From the NCBI RefSeq assembly GCF_025993755.1, contig NZ_JAMQHN010000108.1, positions 1 to 34,037 on the forward strand: a stretch of DNA of 34,037 nt, given 5' to 3'. Positions 1 to 7,849 of the stretch are shown here, piece by piece (positions within the stretch are counted from its first letter, which is position 1; each line of letters opens with the position of its first letter). The translations under genes were made by a program, and so were the position numbers. The notes under the pieces were generated by a model. It worked only from the letters and a program-made list of their open reading frames with translations. It was not told where the DNA came from and did no database searches. The DNA comes from Thermomonas sp. Its GTDB lineage: Bacteria > Pseudomonadota > Gammaproteobacteria > Xanthomonadales > Xanthomonadaceae.

Positions 1-887
1 AGCCGCATCACCTCGTCGGCGGTCTGCAGGGATTCGACCACCTGGCCGATCTCGCGCACCGCATCGGCGATCGAGGCGCCGCGCCCCAGCGCCAGGCCCA
101 GCCGGCGGTTGCGCGACAGGTCGCCGGTGCAGGTCAGCACGAGGTCGCCGAGGCCGGCGAGGCCCATCAGGGTTTCCGGCCGGCCGCCGAGGGCGATGTT
201 GAGGCGCAGCATCTCGTTGAGGCCGCGGGTGATCAGGCCGGCGCGGGCGTTCAGCCCCAGCCCCATGCCGTCGGCGACGCCGGTGGCCACCGCCAGCACG
301 TTCTTCATCGCGCCGCCCAGTTCGGCGCCGCGCATGTCGTTGCCGGTGTAGGCGCGGAACGCCGGGCCGTGCAGGACATCGGCGACCTTCCTCGAAAAAC
401 CATCGTCGTCCGAATGCACGGTCAGCGCGGTCGGCAGTCCCTGGGCGACTTCCTTCGCGAACGACGGCCCCGTCACCACCGCCAGCGGCACATCCGGCCC
501 GAGAATTTCCGCCGCGACTTCGTGCAGGAACCGCCCGCTGCCGGGTTCGAAACCCTTGGTCGCCCACGCCACGCCCGCGCGGCCGGGGCGCAGCGGCGCC
601 AGCGCACGCAGGGTTTCGGCGAAGGCATGCGAGGGCACCACCACCAGCACCCAGTCGACGCCGTCCAGCGCGCCGGCAAGATCGGTGGTTGCGCGCAGCC
701 CGTCCGGCAGCTTGATCTCCGGCAGGTAGCGGGTGTTGCCCGCGCCGGCGTCGATCGCTTCGATCATCGCCGGATCGCGGCCCCACAGGCGGGTCGGGTG
801 GCCGTGGCGGGCCGCCAGCGCCGCCAGCGCGGTGCCCCACGAGCCCGCGCCGAGAACCGCAAGTGGCGGTGTGTCGATGGTTTCCAT
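1..887 (-). CDS. gpsA: NAD(P)+-dependent glycerol-3-phosphate dehydrogenase, 3' end cut by window edge
   Basis: This enzyme reduces dihydroxyacetone phosphate to sn-glycerol-3-phosphate in the cytoplasm, the entry point of phospholipid synthesis. Read on the minus strand from the ATG at 885-887, it opens with [20 protein letters not shown], whose GAGSWG is the Rossmann dinucleotide-binding turn. Further family blocks follow: a [17 protein letters not shown] segment containing the catalytic-region lysine, and [14 protein letters not shown] with the downstream SRNRRLG. The frame is open to base 1, so about 295 residues are present and the last few tens are missing. It lies downstream of secB, as in many Gammaproteobacteria, separated by two strong hairpins, so it may be transcribed partly on its own. 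Family assignment is very secure. Confidence 0.95.
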   Translation of the reverse strand, partial: METIDTPPLAVLGAGSWGTALAALAARHGHPTRLWGRDPAMIEAIDAGAGNTRYLPEIKLPDGLRATTDLAGALDGVDWVLVVVPSHAFAETLRALAPLRPGRAGVAWATKGFEPGSGRFLHEVAAEILGPDVPLAVVTGPSFAKEVAQGLPTALTVHSDDDGFSRKVADVLHGPAFRAYTGNDMRGAELGGAMKNVLAVATGVADGMGLGLNARAGLITRGLNEMLRLNIALGGRPETLMGLAGLGDLVLTCTGDLSRNRRLGLALGRGASIADAVREIGQVVESLQTADEVMR

Positions 888-951
888 GCGCCAAGCCTAA
901 CCCGCACGCCGCGCAAAAGACACGCGCACGGCCCCCTCAAGGCGGAGCGTC

Positions 952-1009
952 CGCGCGGGCGTCACGGCGCCCGCGCGATGCGTGGTTGCCGTGCGGCGAT
1001 TCCGCACGG
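952..1009 (-). terminator. Two consecutive GC hairpins between secB and gpsA
   Basis: Bases 952-961 (CGCGCGGGCG) and 968-977 (CGCCCGCGCG) form a perfect 10-bp stem with a 6-base loop. Bases 989-996 (CCGTGCGG) and 1002-1009 (CCGCACGG) form a perfect 8-bp stem with a 5-base loop. Both lie just downstream of the secB stop on the minus strand. Neither has a following T run, so they may attenuate transcription or stabilise the secB 3' end rather than act as classic intrinsic terminators. Confidence 0.45.
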
Positions 1010-1018
1010 AGGATGCGA

Positions 1019-1537
1019 TCAGGCGTTGCCGGCGGGCGCGGCGCTAGCGAGGAAGCCGCCCTGCTGGCCTTGCTCGGCGCGCTGGCGCAGCGATTCGGCG
1101 TACAGCGCCTCGAAGTTGAGTGGCTGCATCGGGAACGGCGGGAAGCCGCCGGTCGTCACCAGCTGACCGATCGCGGCGGCAGCGTAGGGGTAGAGCATGC
1201 TCGGGCACTGGATGCCGAGCATCGCGTCCAGGGTCTGGTCGTCGAAACCGCTCAGGCCGAACACGCCGGCCTGCACCACTTCGGCCAGATAGGCGTTGTG
1301 CTCGTTGATGTTGCAGGTCAGGGTGATGCCGAGGCTGACCTCGAACGCGTTCTCGGCAAGCCGTTGCACCTTCTGGTTCAGCTTCATCTGCAGGTCGGGC
1401 TGGCCCTGCTCGTTGAACACCTGCGGCGCGTTGGGCGCTTCGAACGAGGCGTCCTTGAGGTAGAGCTTCTCGACCGTGAAGGTCGCTTGCGGCTGGCCAG
1501 CGGCCGGGGCGGCGCCGTTGAGGGTTTCGTCGGACAT
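1019..1537 (-). CDS. secB: Protein-export chaperone SecB
   Basis: SecB is a cytoplasmic tetrameric chaperone that keeps preproteins unfolded and hands them to SecA. The 172-residue product matches the family in length and content: [20 protein letters not shown] near the N-terminus, then [22 protein letters not shown], and the C-terminal block [20 protein letters not shown] followed by [21 protein letters not shown] chose the ATG at 1535-1537 because the family starts with MSDE-like sequence and a GGAG lies about seven bases upstream; the open frame continues upstream but with no SecB-like sequence. It sits between a rhodanese gene (148 bp upstream) and gpsA. The grxC gene commonly found between the rhodanese and secB genes in Gammaproteobacteria is absent here. 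Confidence 0.97.
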   Translation of the reverse strand: MSDETLNGAAPAAGQPQATFTVEKLYLKDASFEAPNAPQVFNEQGQPDLQMKLNQKVQRLAENAFEVSLGITLTCNINEHNAYLAEVVQAGVFGLSGFDDQTLDAMLGIQCPSMLYPYAAAAIGQLVTTGGFPPFPMQPLNFEALYAESLRQRAEQGQQGGFLASAAPAGNA

Positions 1538-1685
1538 GGGGAACTCCAGGGATCGGCGGCGCGGCCGCGCGGACAGGACAAGAGGCGGATTATCGCATTG
1601 CGCGCGGCACTTTGCCCGGCGCTGCATCCGATCTGGGGGCAATGCCGCGGATCACAAGCCACGCGGTACGCCGCGAACCACCGGC

Positions 1686-2120
1686 TCAGCGACCTTTGAC
1701 CAGCGGCATGTCGGCGCCGCGCCAGGCCTGGATGCCGCCGTCGAGCACGCTGACCTGGGTGAAACCGGCCTTGCGCATGCGGCTGGCCGCGCCCTGTGCG
1801 GTCTGACCGGAATTGCAGACCAGCACCACCGGCAGCGCCTTGGCCGGCGCCAGTAGCTTGTTTTCCGGGTCGAACTGGCTGAGCTGGACGTTCTTCGAGC
1901 CGGCGATGTGGCCTTTCTCGAAATCGACGGGCACGCGCAGATCCACCACCAGCGCGTTCTCGCGATTCATCATGCCGACCAGCACGGACGGGCCGATCCG
2001 GCGGATGCCGCCCAGCCGCAGCGCGATTTCCACGCCGATCAGGGCGAGCGTGATCGCGATCAAGGCGATCGACAGCTGGGGATGACGGCCGGCGAAGGCG
2101 GCGATTTCGGCAAAGCTCAC
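1686..2120 (-). CDS. Membrane-anchored rhodanese-like sulfurtransferase (YibN type)
   Basis: This 144-residue protein has one predicted N-terminal transmembrane helix (about residues 16-36, LSIALIAITLALIGVEIAL) and then a single rhodanese domain. The domain shows VVDLRVPVDFEKGHIAGSKN and the active-site loop VLVCNSGQTA, with the persulfide-carrying cysteine at residue 102. It ends with a GGIQAWRGADMPLV block typical of the fold. The catalytic Cys is intact, so sulfur transfer is plausible, but the physiological acceptor is unknown. It resembles YibN, which lies upstream of the secB locus in enterobacteria, and the same neighbour relation is seen here. The loop CNSGQTA is the main catalytic evidence. 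The membrane topology is inferred from hydrophobicity only. Confidence 0.9.
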   Translation of the reverse strand: MSFAEIAAFAGRHPQLSIALIAITLALIGVEIALRLGGIRRIGPSVLVGMMNRENALVVDLRVPVDFEKGHIAGSKNVQLSQFDPENKLLAPAKALPVVLVCNSGQTAQGAASRMRKAGFTQVSVLDGGIQAWRGADMPLVKGR

Positions 2121-2193
2121 GTGGTTCGGCCCGGATTCGGCAAGGGCGGCAATTGTAGCCGCACGGCGCCTGCCGCGACGGACGGGGCGGCGC

Positions 2194-2613
2194 TCAGTCG
2201 CGAGGCCACAGGTCGGGCAGGCCGCTCATCTGCCACCACATCTTGCGTTCGGCGTCGTAGTGCCACTGTTCGCGGTAGCGCACCGTGCGCTCGGTCAGGT
2301 TGTACTTGTTGACCACGCCGATCTCGATCTCGCGCACCACGTCGCCGTTCTCCAGCACGCGGCTGCCCAGCTCGCGATAGCTGGAAATCTGGATCTGCTT
2401 GTAGCGGGAGAAATCGATGTCGGTCAGCGGATGTTCCTCGCGGACCTTGGGGTCGATCAGGTTCCAGGCGCCCTCGAAGTTGCCCCAGCGGATCGCCGCC
2501 GAATAATCGATCTGGTTGCGGTCCAGCGCGCCGGTCTTGCCGCCCGATTCCGGGCACCCCGCCAGAAGGACGAGGCAGCACAGCAGCAGGCAGCGGAACA
2601 GGAATCGAGCCAT
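2194..2613 (-). CDS. Small hypothetical lipoprotein
   Basis: The 139-residue product begins MARFLFRCLLLCCLVLLAGC, a short basic N-terminus, a hydrophobic core and a lipobox LAGC with the lipidated Cys at residue 20. The mature part is hydrophilic, with paired acidic/basic stretches and an aromatic C-terminal region (REQWHYDAERKMWWQMSGLP), and looks like a small alpha+beta domain of the NTF2-like or DUF4440-like kind, though I cannot prove that. The ATG at 2611-2613 is chosen because it places the signal peptide at the N-terminus; the upstream extension would bury it. No Asp follows the lipobox Cys (it is Pro), so outer-membrane sorting is expected. Its role is unknown. Similar small lipoproteins occur beside secB loci in Xanthomonadales, but that is recollection rather than something checked. 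Confidence 0.75.
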   Translation of the reverse strand: MARFLFRCLLLCCLVLLAGCPESGGKTGALDRNQIDYSAAIRWGNFEGAWNLIDPKVREEHPLTDIDFSRYKQIQISSYRELGSRVLENGDVVREIEIGVVNKYNLTERTVRYREQWHYDAERKMWWQMSGLPDLWPRD

Positions 2614-2675
2614 CGGTGCACTCCGCGGGTGTCGTTCCCGCATCCTACCTGTTTGAACCGGCGGCTGCGGCGACA

Positions 2676-3155
2676 TCACGATGCTTCGGCTTTGCCGATG
2701 GCGACATAGCGCCCGGAGAACGTCGCCGCCACGCCGCCGTCGGCCAGCAGGGTACGCGCGCGCAGGCGCGCCCCGGCGCGACCCTGGCGCGCCAGCGTGT
2801 CCACCAGCGCGGCGCGGTCGGCTGCGGTATCGAAACCCGCCTCGACCACGATGTCTTCGAACACCGGCTTGAGATAGCGGATCTGGCTGTCGGCCACGTA
2901 CACCTCGGCCGCCAGGTTGGCCTGTTCAAGCTCCAGCGTCACCAGGCCCCAGGCCGCGATGGTCATCAGGGACACCGTGCTGCCGCCGAACGCGCAGCCC
3001 TTGTCGTTGACGTTGGCATCGAGCGGTGCGCGCAGCCGCAGCAGGCCGTCGCGCCATTCCAGGATCTGCGGCCGCAGCGCGGCCACCGGCGGCATGCCGA
3101 GGAAGTGGCCGACGAGCGCCTCCATCGGCGCGGGGGATTTCGTGTTCGCGTCCAT
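2676..3155 (-). CDS. YiiD C-terminal-type hot-dog thioesterase
   Basis: The sequence looks like a single-domain hot-dog fold protein of the YiiD_C family, putative acyl-CoA/acyl-ACP thioesterases. Supporting segments are the N-terminal half EALVGHFLGMPPVAALRPQI, the central helix region NDKGCAFGGSTVSLMTIAAW, and the strand pair VADSQIRYLKPVFEDIVVEA. The ATG at 3153-3155 gives 159 residues, the usual size for a one-domain member; in E. coli YiiD the domain is fused to an N-acetyltransferase, which is missing here. Substrate is unknown. It is divergent from hemD with 44 bp between the starts. Confidence 0.8.
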   Translation of the reverse strand: MDANTKSPAPMEALVGHFLGMPPVAALRPQILEWRDGLLRLRAPLDANVNDKGCAFGGSTVSLMTIAAWGLVTLELEQANLAAEVYVADSQIRYLKPVFEDIVVEAGFDTAADRAALVDTLARQGRAGARLRARTLLADGGVAATFSGRYVAIGKAEAS

Positions 3156-3199
3156 GCCCACAGCCTGCCGCAAGCCGGCGGTTGTGCCAAGCTTTCGCA

Positions 3200-3964
3200 A
3201 TGCCCAAGCGCCACGTCATGCCTCCGCTGGCCGGCTGGATCGTCCTGTCGCTGCGTCCGCGCGGCCAGCACGGTGGCCTGCGCACGGCCACCGCCCGGGC
3301 CGGTGCACGGACGCTGGCGCTGTCGGTGCTGGCGATCCAGCCCATCGCCGACGCCACAGCGCGCCGCACTCTGGCTTCGGCGCTGGCAGCCGATCTGGTC
3401 GTGTTCACCAGCCCCAACGCGGTGCGGATGGCGGCCGCTTTGCGGCCCCTGCGCGCGCGCCGCGCACAGCGCTGGCTGGCGGTGGGCGAGGGAACCCGGC
3501 TTGCCCTGCAGCGGTTTGGCATCGCCGCACAGACGCCGGAACGCATGGACAGCGAGGGCCTGCTGGCGCTGCCGACGTTGGCGGAACTGCGCGGCAAGAC
3601 CCTGGGTCTGGTCAGCGGGTGCGGCGGGCGCGGCCTGCTGGAACCGGCGCTGCGCAAGCGCGGTGCGCAGGTCGTGCGCGCGGACGTCTATGAGCGCGTG
3701 GCCGTGCCGCTGGCGCCGGCCCGGCAGACCGCGCTGGAAACCGCGTTGCGGCAGCCGCGGCGGGTACTGCTGGCGCTGACCAGTGCCGAAGCCCTGGCGG
3801 GGCTGCTGGCGCAGGTCGAGTCGCCGGCCCTGAAAAAAACGGCCGTGGTCGCTGCCAGTCCCCGGCTGGCGCAACTGGCGCGCGCAAGCGGTTTCGCGCG
3901 CGTGGTCACCGCTGCCAGCGCGCGTCCGGCGGCGCTGCTGACTGCCGCGGTCGCGTTCCAATGA
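3200..3964 (+). CDS. hemD: Uroporphyrinogen-III synthase
   Basis: HemD closes and inverts ring D of hydroxymethylbilane to give uroporphyrinogen III, the branch point of heme and siroheme synthesis. The 254-residue product has the loose family pattern: GWIVLSLRPRGQHGGLRTAT at the N-terminus, an ADLVVFTSPNAVRMAA block matching the conserved (D)xxxxTSxNAV motif, a WLAVGEGTRLALQRFG segment, and RVLLALTSAEALAGLL near the C-terminus. I chose the ATG at 3200; one at 3218 is possible. In many Gammaproteobacteria hemD follows hemC; here it stands without hemC, though hemF lies about 1 kb downstream. HemD is poorly conserved, so the assignment rests on the motifs and length. Confidence 0.85.
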   Translation: MPKRHVMPPLAGWIVLSLRPRGQHGGLRTATARAGARTLALSVLAIQPIADATARRTLASALAADLVVFTSPNAVRMAAALRPLRARRAQRWLAVGEGTRLALQRFGIAAQTPERMDSEGLLALPTLAELRGKTLGLVSGCGGRGLLEPALRKRGAQVVRADVYERVAVPLAPARQTALETALRQPRRVLLALTSAEALAGLLAQVESPALKKTAVVAASPRLAQLARASGFARVVTAASARPAALLTAAVAFQ

Positions 3965-4076
3965 TGCGATCGCTCACTCCGTCGACAGGCGCGCGGACTT
4001 CCTCTTCGTCCTCCGCCTGCGCCCGTATTGCTGAAACGTGCAGGGCGCGCGGCGCTCTGCGCGGGGGCCAAAGGCC

Positions 4077-4919
4077 ATGATTCACGTAGTGCTGGCTGCC
4101 CTGTGCAGCGTGCTGGTGTCGGTGCTGCTCAAGCTGGCGCCGCGGCTGCGCTTCGGGGTCGGACAGGCGGTGGCGTGGAATTACGTGGCGACCACGGCGC
4201 TGACCCTGCTGATCCTGCAGCCGCCGCCGGCTTCGCTGCGCGACCCCGCGCTGCCGTGGCCCGCGCTGATTGCGCTCGGCGTGCTGCTGCCGACCATCTT
4301 TCTCGCGCTGGCCGCCTCGGTGCGCCATGCCGGCATCGTGCGCAGCGACGCGGCGATGCGGCTGTCGCTGCTGATCCCGCTGCTGGCGGCGTTCACCCTG
4401 TTCGGAGAAGCGCCGTCGCCGATGAAGCTGGCCGGCTGCGCGCTGGGGCTGGTGGCGCTGGGCTGCATGATCGCGCGTCGCTCCGCAGCGGCGTCGGCCG
4501 CGCCGCCGCTGTGGCGCTACCCGCTGCTGGTGTTCCTCGGCTTCGGCGTGATCGACGTGCTGTTCAAGCGCGTGGCGGCCGCTGGCGTGGCGCTGGGCAC
4601 GGCGCTGGCGGTCACCTTCGCGCTGGCGCTGCTGGTCGCCTTCCTCATCGAGCTGATGCGGCGGCAGCCGTTCAACGCGCGCAGCGCCGGCGCCGGGCTG
4701 CTGCTGGGCCTGTGCAACTTCGGCAATATCCTGTTCTACCTGCGCGCGCACCGCGCGCTGCCGGACAGTCCCTCGCTGGTGTTTGCCAGCATGAATCTCG
4801 GCGTGGTGGCGCTGGGCGCCTTGGTCGGGGTGCTGGCCTTCCGCGAGCGGCTGGGCCGCGCCGGCAGCCTCGGCGTGGCGCTGGCGCTGGTGGCCATCCT
4901 GATGTTGACCCGCGCTTGA
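4077..4919 (+). CDS. EamA/DMT-family membrane transporter
   Basis: The 280-residue product is almost entirely hydrophobic and can be divided into about ten transmembrane helices in two half-repeats, the layout of the drug/metabolite transporter superfamily. Helix ends carry typical short loops, for example FGEAPSPMKLAGCALGLVAL and FRERLGRAGSLGVALALVAI, which are the paired 'F-x-E-x-(8)-G' ends of the two EamA halves. The ATG at 4077 is favoured because the frame upstream of it is basic and not membrane-like. The substrate cannot be read from sequence. It lies between hemD and hemF in the same direction (53 bp before hemF), so co-transcription with hemF is possible, but a role in heme metabolism is not implied. 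Confidence 0.85.
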   Translation: MIHVVLAALCSVLVSVLLKLAPRLRFGVGQAVAWNYVATTALTLLILQPPPASLRDPALPWPALIALGVLLPTIFLALAASVRHAGIVRSDAAMRLSLLIPLLAAFTLFGEAPSPMKLAGCALGLVALGCMIARRSAAASAAPPLWRYPLLVFLGFGVIDVLFKRVAAAGVALGTALAVTFALALLVAFLIELMRRQPFNARSAGAGLLLGLCNFGNILFYLRAHRALPDSPSLVFASMNLGVVALGALVGVLAFRERLGRAGSLGVALALVAILMLTRA

Positions 4920-4972
4920 CGTCGATCAGGCATCGACCGGACGCGGGCAAGTGCGTTCCCTAAACTGTCCGC

Positions 4973-5890
4973 ATGAGCACGCATCCCGATTTCGACGCCG
5001 TCCGCGACTACCTGCGCAACCTGCAGGAGCGCATCTGTACCGCCATCGAAGCCGCCGACGGCGGCGCGCGGTTCCGCGAGGATCTGTGGCAGCGTCCGGA
5101 AGGCGGCGGTGGGCGCACCCGCGTGCTGCGCGACGGCGCGGTGTTCGAACAGGCCGGGATCGGGTTCTCGGATGTCTCGGGCACCCAGTTGCCGCCCTCG
5201 GCCACCGCGGCGCGGCCCGAGCTGGCCGGGGCCTCGTGGCGCGCGGTGGGCGTGTCGCTGGTGTTCCATCCGCGCAATCCCTACCTGCCGACCACCCACG
5301 CCAACGTCCGCCACTTCACCGCCCTGCGCGACGGCCAGACCGTGGCTTGGTGGTTCGGCGGCGGCTTCGACCTGACGCCGTTCTATCCGTTCGACGAGGA
5401 CGTGCGGCACTGGCACCTGGTGGCGCGCGCGCTGTGCGAGCCGTTCGGCGGGCAGGCGCGCTACGACGCGCACAAGAAGTGGTGCGACGACTATTTCTTC
5501 CTGAAGCACCGGGACGAAACCCGCGGCGTGGGCGGCTTGTTCTTCGACGACCTGCACGGCGACTTCGACGACTGCTTCGGCTACCTGCGCGCGGTTGGCG
5601 ATGGCTTCCTCGATGCCTATCTGCCGATTGTCGAGCGCCGCAAGCACACGCCGCATGGCGAGCGCGAGCGCCAGTTCCAGCTATACCGGCGCGGCCGCTA
5701 CGTGGAGTTCAACCTGGTGTTCGATCGCGGCACGCTGTTCGGTTTGCAATCCGGCGGGCGCACCGAGTCGATCCTGATGAGCCTGCCGCCGCTGGCGCGC
5801 TGGGAATACGGCTACGTGCCCGAGGCGGGCAGCGCCGAGGCGCGGCTGGCCGACTACCTGCGTCCGCGCGACTGGCTTTCCGGCAAGTAA
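4973..5890 (+). CDS. hemF: Oxygen-dependent coproporphyrinogen III oxidase
   Basis: HemF oxidatively decarboxylates two propionate side chains of coproporphyrinogen III to vinyl groups, using O2, to make protoporphyrinogen IX. The 305-residue length is that of the E. coli enzyme. Conserved blocks are all present: [40 protein letters not shown], the [17 protein letters not shown] segment, and [20 protein letters not shown] followed by [12 protein letters not shown]. The presence of the oxygen-dependent form indicates an organism that makes heme aerobically. The start MSTHPDF at 4973 fits the family N-terminus. A long imperfect hairpin begins 2 bp after its stop codon. Confidence 0.98.
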   Translation: MSTHPDFDAVRDYLRNLQERICTAIEAADGGARFREDLWQRPEGGGGRTRVLRDGAVFEQAGIGFSDVSGTQLPPSATAARPELAGASWRAVGVSLVFHPRNPYLPTTHANVRHFTALRDGQTVAWWFGGGFDLTPFYPFDEDVRHWHLVARALCEPFGGQARYDAHKKWCDDYFFLKHRDETRGVGGLFFDDLHGDFDDCFGYLRAVGDGFLDAYLPIVERRKHTPHGERERQFQLYRRGRYVEFNLVFDRGTLFGLQSGGRTESILMSLPPLARWEYGYVPEAGSAEARLADYLRPRDWLSGK

Positions 5891-5891
5891 G

Positions 5892-5989
5892 GTGCCCGCA
5901 GGTTTCCCCCTGTAGCGAAATCAAGGAGGAAGCAGCGAGCGCAGCTTGCTGCCGGGGGACATTCGCGGAAGGGGGAAGCCTGCGGGCAC
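5892..5989. repeat. Long imperfect inverted repeat after hemF
   Basis: Arms 5892-5910 (GTGCCCGCAGGTTTCCCCC) and 5971-5989 (GGGGGAAGCCTGCGGGCAC) pair over 19 positions with one mismatch, which would be a G-U pair in RNA of one sense. Pairing continues inward (GCGAA at 5915-5919 with TTCGC at 5962-5966). A second nested hairpin, 5932-5940 with 5944-5952, sits in the apical part. The unit is about 98 nt and occupies the space between convergent hemF and arginase. It could be a terminator, a REP/MITE-like repeat or a structured RNA. Confidence 0.7.
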
Positions 5990-6009
5990 AACGCGACAAG
6001 TCCATTCGA

Positions 6010-6030
6010 CGTCGGCGCCGGGCGCCGACG
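6010..6030. terminator. Perfect GC hairpin between convergent genes
   Basis: Bases 6010-6018 (CGTCGGCGC) and 6022-6030 (GCGCCGACG) are perfect inverted repeats around a 3-base loop. The hairpin lies between the converging hemF and arginase genes, so a bidirectional terminator is the simplest reading, although no T run follows on either strand. Confidence 0.4.
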
Positions 6031-6072
6031 CTCAGGGCGAACGGTTTCCGGTTGACCCTGCCGGCGTGCTCG

Positions 6073-6996
6073 TCAATCCCGCACCAGGGTGGATTTTCCG
6101 AACAGGCTTTCCACCAGATCGACGGCCAGTTTCGCGGTCATGTTGCGGCGGTCGAGCGCCGGGTTGATCTCGACCAGGTCGAGCGAAGCCAGTCGGCCGC
6201 AGTCGGCGATCATCTCCATGATCAGCTGCGCTTCGCGATAGTTGACGCCGCCGGGAACGCGGGTGCCGGTACCGGGCGCGATCGGCGGATCGAGCATGTC
6301 GACGTCGAAGCTGACGTGCAGGTGGGTGTTTTCATCCATGCCGTCCAACGCGTCCTCCATCGAGCGGCGGATGCCGACCTCGTCGATGTAGCGCATGTCG
6401 TAGATGTCCAGACCCTGACTTTGCACCAGCCGCTTCTCTTCGGGATCGACCGAACGGATGCCGATCTGGCGGATCTGGTCCGGGGACAGCTGCGGCGCCG
6501 GGCCGCCCAGCGTGGTCAGCGATTCCGGGCCGAGGCCGCACAGGCAGGCCACCGGCATGCCGTGGATGTTGCCGCTGGGCGTGATCTCGCGGGTGTTGAA
6601 ATCGGCGTGGGCGTCCAGCCACAGCACCCGCAGGGCCTTGCCGGTGGCGCGGCAATGCGCGGCCACCGCCGAGATCGAGCCGATGGCGAGGCAGTGGTCG
6701 CCGCCCATCAGGATCGGCAGGCGTCCGGCCTGCAGCTCGCGGGCGCTGGCCTCGAACACGGCGCGGTTCCACGCCTCGACCTCGGGCAGGTGGCGGTAGC
6801 CATCGGACGGCGGGGTTTGCGGATTGGCCGGACCGCTGACGTCGCCGACATCGCGCACATCGACGCCGCGTCCGGCGATCGCCTTGACCAGACCGGCCAC
6901 GCGCAGCGCTTCCGGTCCCATCGAGGCCCCGCGCAGGGAGGCGCCGATATCGGTGGGCACGCCGAAGACGGAAACGGGGGGATAGCTGCGGGTCAT
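6073..6996 (-). CDS. rocF: Arginase
   Basis: Arginase hydrolyses L-arginine to ornithine and urea with a binuclear manganese centre. All three metal-binding signatures are visible in the 307-residue product: GGDHCLAIGS (His101), LDAHADFN (Asp128, His130, Asp132) and SFDVDMLDP (Asp231, Asp233). The loop SGNIHGMPVA, which lines the substrate pocket in arginases, favours arginase over agmatinase or formimidoylglutamase. The C-terminal NPALDRRNMTAKLAVDLVES is also typical. It starts 42 bp downstream of tRNA-Thr on the same strand. Another arginine-family enzyme, CtlX, is encoded about 9 kb away. The gene symbol is given by homology. Confidence 0.93.
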   Translation of the reverse strand: MTRSYPPVSVFGVPTDIGASLRGASMGPEALRVAGLVKAIAGRGVDVRDVGDVSGPANPQTPPSDGYRHLPEVEAWNRAVFEASARELQAGRLPILMGGDHCLAIGSISAVAAHCRATGKALRVLWLDAHADFNTREITPSGNIHGMPVACLCGLGPESLTTLGGPAPQLSPDQIRQIGIRSVDPEEKRLVQSQGLDIYDMRYIDEVGIRRSMEDALDGMDENTHLHVSFDVDMLDPPIAPGTGTRVPGGVNYREAQLIMEMIADCGRLASLDLVEINPALDRRNMTAKLAVDLVESLFGKSTLVRD

Positions 6997-7038
6997 TGCG
7001 AACTCCGGTCGTGGGGTCAGCGCGCGCGGGCACGGAGG

Positions 7039-7114
7039 TGGTGCCGCTTGTCCGAATCGAACGGACGACCTGCTGTTTACAAGGCAGCTGCTCTACCAAC
7101 TGAGCTAAAGCGGC
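7039..7114 (-). tRNA. tRNA-Thr (anticodon TGT)
   Basis: Read on the minus strand, the 76-nt gene folds into a full cloverleaf. The acceptor stem GCCGCTT pairs with AAGCGGC, the D arm is GCTC-AGTTGGTAGA-GC, and the T arm is GTCCG-TTCGATT-CGGAC. The anticodon loop is CTTGTAA, giving anticodon TGT (bases 7079-7081). The 3' CCA is encoded. The anticodon stem GCTGC/ACAGC has a C-A mismatch at its loop-closing position (31-39), where the E. coli counterpart has a pair. It lies between the SPOR-protein gene and arginase in the same orientation. Confidence 0.96.
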
Positions 7115-7158
7115 GCGAGCGGGGATTCTAGCAGGGGCTGCCGCGCCCGCCGCCCGCG

Positions 7159-7803
7159 TCACTGCATCAGCTTGCAGTCCAGCGCCTTCGATGGCGCGAT
7201 CTGCGCCACCCGCGCCTGGCCCATGCCGGTTGGCAGGCGCGCGTTGAGCCAGATCCGCGGCGCTCCGCTGCCGCGCGCCTCGACCATGGCCTCTATGCCC
7301 TTGCCGCGCAGTTCCTCGGCCCGCCGATGCGCGCCGGCTTCGCTGCTGAAACGGCCCAGCGCGATCCGGTTGGCCTGGTCGCCCGAGTTCATCACGAACA
7401 CGTCGTCGATGCCCTGCGCCTTGAGCTTGCCCGCCAGTTCGACCGCATCGGCGCGGCTGGGCTGCGCCGGCAGGAACACGTTCCAGCCGCTGGACGCGCC
7501 GGAGCGATCTTCGAAAGGTACGGCCTCCGCCCCGATCGCGACCAGCGCATCGCGGGCGCCGTTGCGTGCGGACGGTCCGGCGAATGGGCCGAAGCGCAGA
7601 CAGAGGCCGGCAGCTGCGTGCGCCGCCGCAGCAGACCCGGTCGCGGGCGTCGTCGCTGCAGGCCGCGCTTCTTCGAGCAACTGCAATTGCGGCGCATGCA
7701 GCGGCGCCGGCGTGGCCGCACGTGGGTGTGGCCCGACCGCCCACCACGCGGCGGCGCTCAGGTTCAGCATGACCAGGATGACGAGTGCGGCGCGCAGCAG
7801 CAT
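7159..7803 (-). CDS. SPOR-domain membrane protein
   Basis: The 214-residue protein has an N-terminal membrane anchor (about residues 4-23, RAALVILVMLNLSAAAWWAV), a low-complexity Ala/Pro/Thr linker to about residue 65, and a C-terminal SPOR-like region with the pattern CLRFGPFAGPSARNGARDAL, WNVFLPAQPSRADAVELAGK and IALGRFSSEAGAHRRAEELR. SPOR domains bind denuded peptidoglycan glycan strands, often at the division septum. It is the last gene of the plsY-birA-coaX run, 46 bp after coaX. A SPOR gene downstream of coaX is a common arrangement in Xanthomonadales as I recall. The exact cell-envelope role is not known. Confidence 0.82.
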   Translation of the reverse strand: MLLRAALVILVMLNLSAAAWWAVGPHPRAATPAPLHAPQLQLLEEARPAATTPATGSAAAAHAAAGLCLRFGPFAGPSARNGARDALVAIGAEAVPFEDRSGASSGWNVFLPAQPSRADAVELAGKLKAQGIDDVFVMNSGDQANRIALGRFSSEAGAHRRAEELRGKGIEAMVEARGSGAPRIWLNARLPTGMGQARVAQIAPSKALDCKLMQ

Positions 7804-7849
7804 CGCGACAGTTTAGCGAAGCAGGGGCCGGGCTGGCCGAAGTCGGCGG

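Noticed and set aside
5892-5989. Integron attC site
   Set aside because: The arms lack the paired RYYYAAC/GTTRRRY core sites, and no integrase or cassette array is nearby.
7039-7114. tRNA-Thr as attachment site for the restriction island
   Set aside because: The island lies more than 13 kb away, no integrase is present, and no copy of the tRNA 3' end was noticed near the island edges.
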